Under the pieces are notes generated by a model that saw only the letters and a program-made list of their open reading frames with translations, searched no databases and was not told the DNA's origin. From Acidimicrobiaceae bacterium (GTDB taxonomy: Bacteria > Actinomycetota > Acidimicrobiia > Acidimicrobiales > Aldehydirespiratoraceae): a stretch of DNA of 64,000 nucleotides. Position 1 is the stretch's first letter. The number at the start of each line of letters is the position of its first letter. A program made the position numbers and the translations under genes. This document shows positions 8,317-16,451 of this stretch, one piece after another. The stretch lies in the NCBI GenBank assembly GCA_009842325.1, contig VYFQ01000003.1:49459-113458 (forward strand). Reading direction: 5' to 3'.

Positions 8317-9723
8317 GTGGCCGGACCGCAGATCGTGGCTGTCGCGTCCGGATCTCCGGCCGAGCGGGCGGGGCTGAGGCCCGGAGACGAGGTCGCGGCC
8401 ATCGCCGGGGAAGCGCCCCGCGACGTCATCCGCTGGCAGCTGCTGAGCGACGGGGCCGAGATCCCCCTCGAGGTGCTGCGCGACGGCGAGAGCTTCACCG
8501 TCGTGGTCGCCAAGCAGGAGGGCGAGCCTCTCGGCGCGGAGGTCGACGCGGCCGTGTTCGACGGCGTGCAGACCTGCGACAACCACTGCGAGTTCTGCTT
8601 CGTGCACCAGTTGCCGAGGGGCATGCGCCGATCGCTGTACCTCAAGGACGACGACTACCGGCTGTCGTTCCTATACGGGAACTTCACCACCCTGACCCGC
8701 TTCACCGAGCTCGACTTCGAGCGGGTGGTCACCGAGCGACTGTCGCCCCTGTACGTGTCGATCCACTCCACCGACCCCGACGTGCGGGCCGCGATCCTCC
8801 AGAACCGCCGCGGCGCGGTTTCGCTGCGCTGGCTGCGGCTCCTGCTCGACGCCGGCATCGAGGTTCACGGCCAGGTGGTGGTGTGCCCCGGCGTCAACGA
8901 CGGCGACGTGCTGGCCGACACCCTCGCGGGCGTGCTCGACCGCTTCCCGGAGCTGCGAACACTGTGCGTGGTGCCGCTCGGGCTGTCGAGGTTCAACCGC
9001 CAGTCGAGGATGCGGCTCCACACCCGAGCCGAGGCGGCCGCGGTCGTCGACCTTGTCGAGAGCTGGCAGTCGGTGTTCCTGCGGGTGCTCGGTCGCCGCC
9101 TGGCCTTCGTGGCCGACGAGTACTACCTCATGTGCGGACGCAGCTTCCCGGCCGCGGAGCACTACGAGGGCTTCGACATGCACGAGGACGGCATCGGCAT
9201 GGCCCGAGCCTTCGAGACCGAGTTCTCGGAGGAGGGCCACGCGCCCAGCCCACCGCGCTCGGGCTTCTTCGCCTGGGTGGACGGAGCGCCGGCCGACGGC
9301 TACCGCGCTCCCCGCCAGGGCTCGGCGGCCGAGATGGTGTCCGGTCCCAACGGCTCGCCCGTCTCGGTGTCGCTCAGGCCGCGCCGTGCCGGCCGGACCG
9401 CGCCCGTGGCGGTGCTCACCGGCACCCTGGGCGCGGCGGTGGTGTCGCCGCTGGTGGAGTCGCTGGGCCGCCGCGACGTGCGCGTGATTCCGGTCGAGAA
9501 CCGCTTCTTCGGTGGCAACATCGGTGTGACCGGGCTGATGGTGGGCGAGGACGTGGTCCGGGTCCTGGCCGGCCAGCCCGAGGGCCACCGCTACCTGCTG
9601 CCCGACGTGTGCCTCAGCCGGGGCCGCTTCCTCGACGGGATGACCACGCAGGAGCTTCCCCGCCCGGTGGAGGTGGTCGCCACCCACGGAAGAGCCCTGC
9701 GACTGGCGCTGGAGCCGTCGTGA
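8317..9723 (+). CDS. DUF512 radical-SAM protein with N-terminal PDZ-like domain
   Basis: 468 residues. Residues ~1-65 form a PDZ-like domain (VAVASGSPAERAGLRPGDEV). The radical-SAM cluster motif CDNHCEFC (CxxxCxxC) follows at about residue 88, then the DUF512 region with GLSRFNR and a C-terminal domain containing NRFFGGNIGVTGLMVGED and LPDVCLSRGRFLDGMT. The family is widespread in clostridia, cyanobacteria and actinobacteria and is often next to der; its reaction is not established. GTG start at 8317. The stop overlaps the der start as GTGA, so the two proteins are made together, which fits a role linked to ribosome or RNA maturation. That link is inference. Confidence 0.88.
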   Translation: MAGPQIVAVASGSPAERAGLRPGDEVAAIAGEAPRDVIRWQLLSDGAEIPLEVLRDGESFTVVVAKQEGEPLGAEVDAAVFDGVQTCDNHCEFCFVHQLPRGMRRSLYLKDDDYRLSFLYGNFTTLTRFTELDFERVVTERLSPLYVSIHSTDPDVRAAILQNRRGAVSLRWLRLLLDAGIEVHGQVVVCPGVNDGDVLADTLAGVLDRFPELRTLCVVPLGLSRFNRQSRMRLHTRAEAAAVVDLVESWQSVFLRVLGRRLAFVADEYYLMCGRSFPAAEHYEGFDMHEDGIGMARAFETEFSEEGHAPSPPRSGFFAWVDGAPADGYRAPRQGSAAEMVSGPNGSPVSVSLRPRRAGRTAPVAVLTGTLGAAVVSPLVESLGRRDVRVIPVENRFFGGNIGVTGLMVGEDVVRVLAGQPEGHRYLLPDVCLSRGRFLDGMTTQELPRPVEVVATHGRALRLALEPS

Positions 9724-11063
9724 ACCCGGTGGTGGCTGTGGTCGGCCGGCCCAACGTCGGCAAGTCGACGCTGGTGAACCGCATCCTGGGTCGCCGCGAG
9801 GCGATCGTGGAGGAGCGCCCGGGCGTCACCCGGGACCGTAAGGCGGTCGACGCCGAGTGGCAGGGCCGCCGCTTCACGCTGCTCGACACCGGCGGCTGGA
9901 GTGCTTCCAGCGACGAGCTCGACGCCAAGGTCAGCGCCCAAGCCGAGCGAGCTGTGCGCGAGGCCGACGCCGTGCTGTTCGTGGTGGACGCGTCGGTGGG
10001 GCTGACCGCCGACGACGACCAGGTCGCCCGGGTCCTGTACTCCGCCGATGTGCCCGTGATGGTGGTGGCCAACAAGATCGACCACGCGGCCCAGGCCGAT
10101 TCGGTGTGGGAGCTGCTGGGTCTCGGTCTCGGCACGCCCCATCAGGTCAGCGCCCTGCATGGCCGCGGCACCGGCGACCTGCTGGAGGAGCTGGTCGCCC
10201 GCCTCGACGCGGCCAGCGCCTCGACCGCACTGGAAGAGAAGCCCGGATCGACCCCCGACCCGGCTGGTGAGGGCCTGGCGGCCGCTGTGGCCGAGGCGTT
10301 CTCGGTGGTGCTGGTGGGCCGGCCCAACGCCGGGAAGTCGACGCTGTTCAACCGGCTGATCGGGGAGGACCGCGCCATCGTGCACGACCTTCCAGGCACG
10401 ACGCGCGACGCCATCGACACGCTCATCGAGACCGACGAGGGACCGGTCCGGTTCATCGACACCGCCGGGATGCGCCGCCGGGCCCGCATCGACTCGGGCA
10501 CCGAGTACTACTCGCTGGTGAGGGCCCTGCGGGCGGTGGACACCGCGGACGTGGCCCTGCTGGTGATCGACTCGTCGGTAGGGGTGACCCATCAGGACCA
10601 GCGCCTGGCCGAGCGGGTCGACGCCGCCGGCTGCCCGGTGGTGATCCTGCTCAACAAGTGGGACCTGGCCGACACCGAGACCCGCCTCGATCTGGGCCGC
10701 GACGTCCAGGACCGGCTGGGCTTCCTGGGCGGCCCGCCTGTGCTGCGCATCAGTGCCCTCAGCGGCAAGGGCGTGACCCGGCTGTGGCCGTCGCTGAGCG
10801 CGGCGGTGGCCGAGTACCGGACCCGCATCCCGACCAGGAGGGTCAACGAGGTTGTTCGGGCCGCCCAGAGCGCCCAGCCGGCGCCGGCAGGGGCCCGCAT
10901 CCTGTACGCCACGCAGGTGGCCACCGACCCGCCGACGTTCACGCTGTTCGCCAACCGCACCCTGCCACGCACGTACCTGCGCTACATCGAGCGCAAGCTG
11001 CGCGAGAGCTTCGACCTGGGCGTCACGGCGCTCAAATTCAGGGTCCGCCGCCGCGACGAGTAG
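9720..11063 (+). CDS. der: ribosome assembly GTPase Der (EngA)
   Basis: 447 residues with two tandem GTPase domains. Domain 1 has GRPNVGKS, DTGG and NKID; domain 2 has GRPNAGKS, DTAGM and NKWD. A KH-like C-terminal domain follows, ending in TYLRYIERKLRESFDLGVTA. Der is needed for late 50S subunit maturation. The GTG at 9720 was chosen because it gives the conserved N-terminus NPVVAVVGRPNVGKS and overlaps the upstream stop by four bases. The same frame is open far upstream through the DUF512 gene, but those codons read as an Arg-rich shadow and not a fusion. Confidence 0.97.
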   Translation: MNPVVAVVGRPNVGKSTLVNRILGRREAIVEERPGVTRDRKAVDAEWQGRRFTLLDTGGWSASSDELDAKVSAQAERAVREADAVLFVVDASVGLTADDDQVARVLYSADVPVMVVANKIDHAAQADSVWELLGLGLGTPHQVSALHGRGTGDLLEELVARLDAASASTALEEKPGSTPDPAGEGLAAAVAEAFSVVLVGRPNAGKSTLFNRLIGEDRAIVHDLPGTTRDAIDTLIETDEGPVRFIDTAGMRRRARIDSGTEYYSLVRALRAVDTADVALLVIDSSVGVTHQDQRLAERVDAAGCPVVILLNKWDLADTETRLDLGRDVQDRLGFLGGPPVLRISALSGKGVTRLWPSLSAAVAEYRTRIPTRRVNEVVRAAQSAQPAPAGARILYATQVATDPPTFTLFANRTLPRTYLRYIERKLRESFDLGVTALKFRVRRRDE

Positions 11064-11188
11064 CCCGTCGTCGGGACCGGCCCGCGGCCCGGGAGAGCCC
11101 AGCGCGGGCGGCCTCCGACCCTGGATGTCCCTCCCAGGCGGTACGATGTCGGTGGCATCGGGCCGCGAATCTGAGGGGAGGGGCGCCC

Positions 11189-12268
11189 GTGGTGACGATC
11201 GTTCTCGATCTCCTGGCCCTGAGCTGCGCGCTGGCCATGGTGTTCTACATCCGCTCGGCCCGGCACCGCCAGCGGTTCGTGCGCCTGATCAAGGGCGATC
11301 CCGGCACCCATCCGGAGGCGCTGGCCCTGGCCCATGCGGGGTATCGCAAGGACGTTCACGGGTCGGTCGTCTACGGCCTGCTCGTGGCGGTGGCGCTGCT
11401 GGTGGGCCGCGTCGACTGGGCCAACATCACGATCGCGCTCGCGCTGCTGGCCGTACCGGCGGCGATGTCGGTGTGGTGGGCGCGCACCGCGCTCGAAGAG
11501 GTCCGCATGGCCCGCAACCGCTACGCGCTGGAGCGCCGGGCCGAGCAGGCCCTAGAGCAGGAGCAGCTCGCGCCCAAGGCGTGGGCGGCCCGGCTGGCGC
11601 CCGAGGAGGTGCCGGACTTCAGCGGGTTCGAGATCGGACGGGTCTACCAGGCGGGCTCGGGCCTGATGGCGGGTGACTTCTTCGACGTGCACCGGGTGGG
11701 GCGCCACCGGGTGGCCGCGGTCATCGGCGATGTGGCCGGCCACGGCATCGAGTCGTCGATCACCGCGTTCCAGGCCAAGTACCTGCTGAGGGTGTTCCTG
11801 CGCCAATTCCGTGATCCCGCCCAGGCCTTCGAGGAGATCAACGCGCAGCTGTCGGCGGGGGACCGCAACGAGGAGTTCATCTCGGCGTGCGTGGTGGTGT
11901 TCGACACCGAGGCCGGGACGTTGCGCTACTCGTCGGCTGGGCACCCGGCCGCGTTCCTGTTCCATGAGGAGGGCACCAGGCCGCTGCGTTCCACCGGCCC
12001 GCTGCTGATGCTCGACCCCCAGGCGACGTACTTCTCGAGGGAGATCCCGATGGCGTCGGGCGATCTGGTGGTGATGTACACCGACGGCCTGGCCGAGGCC
12101 CGAGCGGGGCGGCAGCAGTTCGGCGAGGGTCGCATCATCAAGTCGGTGGAGCGCGACCTCAACGCCGCTCCCGACGTGCTGTGCAAGTCGTTGCTGGACG
12201 CGGCCAAGGACTTCGCGGGCGGCTCGATCGGCGACGACACCGCCATCATGGCCATCCGCCGAGACTGA
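11189..12268 (+). CDS. membrane-anchored PP2C/SpoIIE-type serine phosphatase
   Basis: 359 residues. Hydrophobic helices are seen at the N-terminus (IVLDLLALSCALAMVFYI) and at ~60-105, then a charged linker likely to be helical, then a SpoIIE-type PP2C domain. Metal-binding Asp motifs are intact: GDFFDVHRV, AAVIGDVAGHGIESS and GDDTAIMAI. Such proteins usually dephosphorylate anti-anti-sigma factors and so control alternative sigma factors. No partner-switching genes are nearby. GTG at 11189 or 11192 are both possible; a purine-rich tract (GAGGGGAGGGG, 11173-11183) serves either. A small zinc-ribbon gene starts 4 bp after its stop. Confidence 0.85.
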   Translation: MVTIVLDLLALSCALAMVFYIRSARHRQRFVRLIKGDPGTHPEALALAHAGYRKDVHGSVVYGLLVAVALLVGRVDWANITIALALLAVPAAMSVWWARTALEEVRMARNRYALERRAEQALEQEQLAPKAWAARLAPEEVPDFSGFEIGRVYQAGSGLMAGDFFDVHRVGRHRVAAVIGDVAGHGIESSITAFQAKYLLRVFLRQFRDPAQAFEEINAQLSAGDRNEEFISACVVVFDTEAGTLRYSSAGHPAAFLFHEEGTRPLRSTGPLLMLDPQATYFSREIPMASGDLVVMYTDGLAEARAGRQQFGEGRIIKSVERDLNAAPDVLCKSLLDAAKDFAGGSIGDDTAIMAIRRD

Positions 12269-12272
12269 GCCC

Positions 12273-12485
12273 ATGGCATGGTGCCGGTCCTGCGAGCGGT
12301 ACCTGACACCGGCCACGCTCACCGTTGAGGGCGCGTGCCCGGCCTGCGGCCGCGAGGTCCAGCATCCGGATGAGCGCCCAGCGGCGGCCGCGGAGCGCAT
12401 CCCGTGGCACTTCTGGCTGCTGGTCGGCGGCGCCGCGGTCTACCTCGTGTGGCGGGCCGTTCAGGGTGTGGCCCTTCTGCTGTAG
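12273..12485 (+). CDS. small zinc-ribbon membrane protein
   Basis: The 70-residue product has two CxxC knuckles, WCRSCERY and CPACGRE, spaced like a zinc ribbon, followed by a single C-terminal transmembrane helix (WHFWLLVGGAAVYLVWRAVQ). The ribbon would face the cytoplasm. Such one-helix zinc-ribbon peptides are common in actinobacteria, with no established function. The start lies 4 bp after the phosphatase stop, so the two are probably one transcript. Confidence 0.72.
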   Translation: MAWCRSCERYLTPATLTVEGACPACGREVQHPDERPAAAAERIPWHFWLLVGGAAVYLVWRAVQGVALLL

Positions 12486-12503
12486 CCGCTAGTCTCGCCC
12501 CCA

Positions 12504-12578
12504 CGGGCTGTGGCGCAGCTTGGTTAGCGCGTCGGTCTGGGGGACCGAAGGTCGGGAGTTCAAATCTCCCCAGCCCGA
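12504..12578 (+). tRNA. tRNA-Pro (anticodon GGG)
   Basis: A complete 75-nt cloverleaf: acceptor CGGGCTG pairs with CAGCCCG, D-arm stem GCGC/GCGC, anticodon stem TCGGT/ACCGA around loop CTGGGGG (anticodon GGG), T-arm GGGAG-TTCAAAT-CTCCC, and discriminator A. CCA is not encoded. It reads CCC and, by wobble, CCU proline codons. Lower-GC accessory sequence begins immediately downstream, so its 3' end is a plausible integration site. Confidence 0.95.
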
Positions 12579-12943
12579 CTGATAAAAGCCAAGGTCGGAG
12601 TATATTTTTGACCTAGGCTTACCTGTGGATAACCCTAAGATCTCCGAAACTTCTAACGAAAATTCTAACGGACGATCTGTGAAGCTTCGTTATCCGACAT
12701 GTCAGAACGGTTCTGAGAAGGCCATCGCGACGAGGCTGCGAACGACCGTCGGGCCAACTTTTTGCCGTGAGAAGCAGCATTGGCCGGCTGGTGGCTCGTG
12801 ATGTCGATGCTTTGGCGAAGGGAATCAACCGAAACGCCTGAATCACTAAGGTGGATCTGACACTGGTGTAGTTACACTCCTGTCACCCCATTGGCGGGCC
12901 GGAGATCTCAGTCGGGCGCGCCGCTGCTGCCAGGAGATAGCCC
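12579..12943. other. gene-free junction between tRNA-Pro and the accessory island
   Basis: No convincing gene. The stretch is AT-rich compared with the sequence before it. It contains the island-flanking repeat (12650-12704), a DnaA-box-like TGTGGATAA at 12624-12632 on the opposite strand, and near its end a GTGTA-GT-TACAC inverted repeat that could be the operator or promoter region for the small gene at 12944. Confidence 0.5.
12650..12704 (+). repeat. island-flanking repeat, left copy
   Basis: The core 12650-12680 matches 38856-38886 at 28 of 31 positions and contains two TTCTAACG units, the second continuing into ACGGACGATC. The similarity can be extended rightward: GTTATCCGACA here against GTTATCCACA in the right copy. 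Both copies have the same orientation and lie 26.2 kb apart. A perfect DnaA-box-type TTATCCACA sits on the minus strand just to the left here and inside the right copy there. They could be attachment-site remnants, replication-related iterons or shared regulatory sites. Confidence 0.65.
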
Positions 12944-13252
12944 ATGGACCAGTTGTTCAACCCAGACTCACCACCAATGGCGAAGGAGTGGGAGCGGCAC
13001 ACCGTCTTCGACCGAGCAGCATCGGTCATCGAACGTCTTGAACAGGGCTACCGCAAAGGAGGGGCGAAGGCGTGGACCGATGTCTACGCGGCACTGCGGG
13101 CCAATGCTGACCACTACCGGAATCTTGGGATGACGCAATTCGCGGAACAACTTGATCTGTTAGCGGCTAGGGCCCGCGCAGTTGTTGCCAGGCACCAATT
13201 CCATGGACCGCCCCTACCGCAGACGCTGCATCGCTTGTCAGAGGCGTTGTAG
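12944..13252 (+). CDS. small protein upstream of the helicase, unknown function
   Basis: The 102-residue product (MDQLFNPDSPPMAKEWERHT...) is predicted soluble and largely helical, with ERLEQGYRKGGAKAWTDVYAALRANADHYRNLG spread over residues ~28-60. A good ribosome binding site (AGGAGA) lies eight bases before the ATG, which supports it as a real gene. It lies 98 bp upstream of the helicase in the same direction and is probably co-transcribed. It may be an accessory or regulatory subunit of the helicase system. I do not recognise the family. Confidence 0.6.
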   Translation: MDQLFNPDSPPMAKEWERHTVFDRAASVIERLEQGYRKGGAKAWTDVYAALRANADHYRNLGMTQFAEQLDLLAARARAVVARHQFHGPPLPQTLHRLSEAL

Positions 13253-13350
13253 TGAAGCACGCGAACGACAGGGGGTGCCGCGTCTCCCAAGAATTGTGCT
13301 CAGCGTGCGAGGCGAATCGGCGAAGCAGGATGTCTGGAGTGTCCTGAGAG

Positions 13351-16300
13351 ATGAGCCTGTTCGAGTCGGGAAGGACTTCGTTTCGGATCGCAGCTGATGG
13401 CTGGCGAGCTCCGCAACGTGGAGCACTCGGTGCGCTCCTAGCTCATTGGACATTGACCCCTGCTGAGCCTGCTCTCATCTCCCTACCAACGGGCACCGGC
13501 AAGACTGGCGTAGCCCTCGCAGCGCCCTTCGTGACACCGGAGCCCCCGAAGCGTGTCCTAGTGCTGGTCCCGTCGAGGGCGTTGCGAGAACAGACCGTTC
13601 CTCAGTTCGCGGACTTGGATCTTCTGCAGAGCATTCGCGCCCTTCCCCACAGGCGTCGTCGTCCGAGGCTTCGAGTCCATAAGGTCACCGGGACCTCGAC
13701 CGACTGGGACGCAGCGGCTGCTGCGGATGTCGTCGTTGCCATCCCGCAGTCAGTTAGTCCAGCCTCCGCTGCCGACGTGTCTGTCCCTCCGAGCGGAATG
13801 TTCGATCTTGTGATCGTGGACGAGGCTCATCACGTTCCCTCGCGGACTTGGAGCGCGATTCTTGAGCATCTCGACTTTCGCTCTGCGTTGCTTCTGACTG
13901 CCACCCCGTTCAGGCTCGACAAGAAACGTCTGCCAGGAACGAACATCTTCCACTTCCCGCTTCGGCAGGCAATCGATCAGAGCTTCTACAGGCCCGTACG
14001 GCCACTTGTCCTTCCGCGGCCCGAGCCCCTAACGCACGAAACGAAGGACCGAATGATCCTCGATGAGGTCGTGCGGATCGCGGCGCGGCCTGAACATCGA
14101 TCAAGTGCTCTGATGGTCCGCGCCTCTTCCATCCAGCGGGCACGCGAGCTTGCTGATCTGTATCGAGAGGCAGGTATCAACATCGAGCCGCTAACACAGA
14201 AGACATCTTCCTCCGACTACGAGTCGATTACAGAGAGGCTCAAGGACGGATCTCTGCAGGCGGTCAGCGTCGTGGGGATGCTTGGTGAGGGATACGACTT
14301 ACCACGTCTCCGCTTGGTTGCATACCACGACAAGCACAAGTCGTTGCCTGCGACCGTTCAACTGGTCGGTCGTCTCGCCCGGGTTAGTGAGGAATACCCC
14401 CAAGAGTCCGTCCTGGTGACCGTTGACGATGGAGATGTGTATCCGGAACTTCAGTCGGTCGTGCGCGACCTCTATAGGGAGGACGCAGACTGGGCAACGA
14501 TCCTGCCGGGGATCGTCGACGCTGAGATTGAGGCGGACAAGGCGGCTCGTGACTTCGCTGATGCGCTTGAACTCAGGCAAGGGCGCATCGATCCCATGCA
14601 TCTTCAGCCGATGCCAACGCCCACGGTCTTCGAGGTAGCTGAACCGCTCTGGAAGCCCGTCGCCGAAGGTACCTCGTTACCGGCCGAGCTTGATGTAGGG
14701 CGCTCTCTTGGCGGCGCTGAGATACTCACGGCACTCGTCGCCGACCACGGCAGACTCATTGTGCTGGTAACTCGCCGTCGCTCAACGCCAAGGTGGTGCA
14801 CCGACTCATCGATCGAGTCGATCGAGTACGGCCTGACCGCGATTTCGTATCGAGCGGCTCCTCGAATCGGTCTGCCATCGCTTCTCTTCGTTGACGCGGA
14901 GGACAACCGCATCGGGGACGCAGTCGTCAAGATTCTCAACGTCCCGGAGAACGCCTCCGTGGTCGATCCTGAGCGACTCGACGGCTACCTCCAGAGTCTC
15001 CCGCGGATATCGGTGTCGTCGATTGGAATGCGGAACATCCTTGCAGGCACGAGAGGTACGGCCTACAAGACCAGAGCGGGAAGCAGCACTGATATCGATC
15101 TCGGATCAATCGAGACAACTCAAACGGCCCTGGGGCACGTGATGATGCAGATCCGCGTGAGTCAGGGTTCGACGACCGTTGGGGCCGCCTTGGAGAAGGG
15201 CAAGATTTGGCAGCGTCGATACAAGACTCTGGTCGATTACGCCGCGTGGGTGACCGAGGCAGCGGAACTGCTCTGGTTCCCCCGAAGCGGCGACGGCTCG
15301 CCGCTCCTTCCTCAAGTCCCGCGGGGGAGAGCGATTAGCGAATGGCCGCAATCGATCCCCATCGCAGTCGAGATGAACCAAGCGGTCGCTGTTGGCGGCT
15401 TACAGTTGATGACTCCCTTGAACACGCTCATCGGTTCTGTGGAGGACCTTGAGCTTCACGCTGGCGTCGATCCCACAGGCGGGTTGACCCTGCCGAATAC
15501 CACCGCTCGGGAACTCCCCATTGTCGCAGTGATGACAGATCGAAGCCTCGGCACTCAGACCGTGCGCTGGACGGGAGTGCTGATCTGTGGCGGGGGAGCC
15601 GAGGACCGTGGGACCGGAATGCGCGTCAAGCACGGATACAGCGAAGATTACGCCTTCGCGGAGTTCCTGGACCGCTACCCACCGATGGTCTATTTTGCTT
15701 CGGGCGAAGCGGTCCAGGGCCGCGAGATTTTCGATGTGAACGGAGGGAATGCGGGCCGCTTCGATCATCGGGACATCGAGACGATCAATTGGAAGGCTCT
15801 GGGCGTAGACATCGAATCGGAGACCCGCGAGACCGCCGCGCGCAAGGGGCTCGGTGTCTCAATTCACGAGGGCGTCGAGGAGTACCTGCGACAGCAACCT
15901 CGTCGTGCCGAGCACCGCTGGATCCTGTGCAACGATGGCTCTGGAGAGATCGCCGATCACATTGTCATCGAGCACACGCCAGGCGGAGTAGTGCACCTGT
16001 CGCTCTGGCACTCTAAAGCAGCAGGTGGCGCTCCGTCTCTGAGGGTGAATGACTTTCAGGTTGTCGTCGGCCAAGCTCTCCGCAGTCGGTCTCACTACCA
16101 CGACCCGCAACTCTGGGCGAGTCTCCGCCGTCGGCTGACCAGCCGAGAGTCACCCGCCGCGACCCTCGTCAATGGGAGCGATAGTCTCGCACGGCTGTTG
16201 GTCTACCTCGGCGAACAACGTTCGGGGATGAAGCGCCGAGGGCTTAGCTGGGAGCGCAGGCCAGCCTTGATGCACGGAGAGATCGGTATCGTGCAGCCAG

Positions 16301-16434
16301 GCCTCTCATCCTCAGCCCTAGCACATCCCACGTCCGCCCAAAGAAGCACGGCGGAGTCCATACACCAATTGCTCGCGGTGTTCGCCGACACAGTCGCGAC
16401 GACAGGTAGCCGCGCCCTTGTGCTTGCAAGCTGA
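13351..16434 (+). CDS. SF2 DEAD/DEAH-box helicase, candidate defence protein
   Basis: 1027 residues. The N-terminal ~400 residues are a superfamily-2 helicase core: Walker A LPTGTGKTGVAL, motif II VIVDEAHH, motif III LLTATPFR, and motif VI QLVGRLAR. The remaining ~600 residues, including VIEHTPGGVVHLSLWHSKAAG (residues ~870-890), do not match a domain I can name; the stretch around DHIVIEHTPGG...LWHSKAAGG resembles a PD-(D/E)xK-like core, but this is weak. Base composition is lower in GC than the core genes. It converges on the giant ATPase gene with 17 bp between stops. Helicase plus Hsp90-like ATPase in an island suggests anti-phage or anti-plasmid function. Confidence 0.82.
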   Translation: MSLFESGRTSFRIAADGWRAPQRGALGALLAHWTLTPAEPALISLPTGTGKTGVALAAPFVTPEPPKRVLVLVPSRALREQTVPQFADLDLLQSIRALPHRRRRPRLRVHKVTGTSTDWDAAAAADVVVAIPQSVSPASAADVSVPPSGMFDLVIVDEAHHVPSRTWSAILEHLDFRSALLLTATPFRLDKKRLPGTNIFHFPLRQAIDQSFYRPVRPLVLPRPEPLTHETKDRMILDEVVRIAARPEHRSSALMVRASSIQRARELADLYREAGINIEPLTQKTSSSDYESITERLKDGSLQAVSVVGMLGEGYDLPRLRLVAYHDKHKSLPATVQLVGRLARVSEEYPQESVLVTVDDGDVYPELQSVVRDLYREDADWATILPGIVDAEIEADKAARDFADALELRQGRIDPMHLQPMPTPTVFEVAEPLWKPVAEGTSLPAELDVGRSLGGAEILTALVADHGRLIVLVTRRRSTPRWCTDSSIESIEYGLTAISYRAAPRIGLPSLLFVDAEDNRIGDAVVKILNVPENASVVDPERLDGYLQSLPRISVSSIGMRNILAGTRGTAYKTRAGSSTDIDLGSIETTQTALGHVMMQIRVSQGSTTVGAALEKGKIWQRRYKTLVDYAAWVTEAAELLWFPRSGDGSPLLPQVPRGRAISEWPQSIPIAVEMNQAVAVGGLQLMTPLNTLIGSVEDLELHAGVDPTGGLTLPNTTARELPIVAVMTDRSLGTQTVRWTGVLICGGGAEDRGTGMRVKHGYSEDYAFAEFLDRYPPMVYFASGEAVQGREIFDVNGGNAGRFDHRDIETINWKALGVDIESETRETAARKGLGVSIHEGVEEYLRQQPRRAEHRWILCNDGSGEIADHIVIEHTPGGVVHLSLWHSKAAGGAPSLRVNDFQVVVGQALRSRSHYHDPQLWASLRRRLTSRESPAATLVNGSDSLARLLVYLGEQRSGMKRRGLSWERRPALMHGEIGIVQPGLSSSALAHPTSAQRSTAESIHQLLAVFADTVATTGSRALVLAS

Positions 16435-16451
16435 GCTCCCGGTTACGGGAT

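Noticed and set aside
8181..11063. A 960-codon frame that seems to fuse an unknown N-terminus to Der
   Set aside because: Upstream of 9720 the translation is Arg/Gly-rich shadow of the DUF512 gene; Der begins at the GTG overlapping the DUF512 stop.
12619..12846. 75-codon minus-strand ORF after tRNA-Pro
   Set aside because: No ribosome binding site, low-complexity Arg/Ser composition and it runs across the flanking repeat; not credible as a gene.
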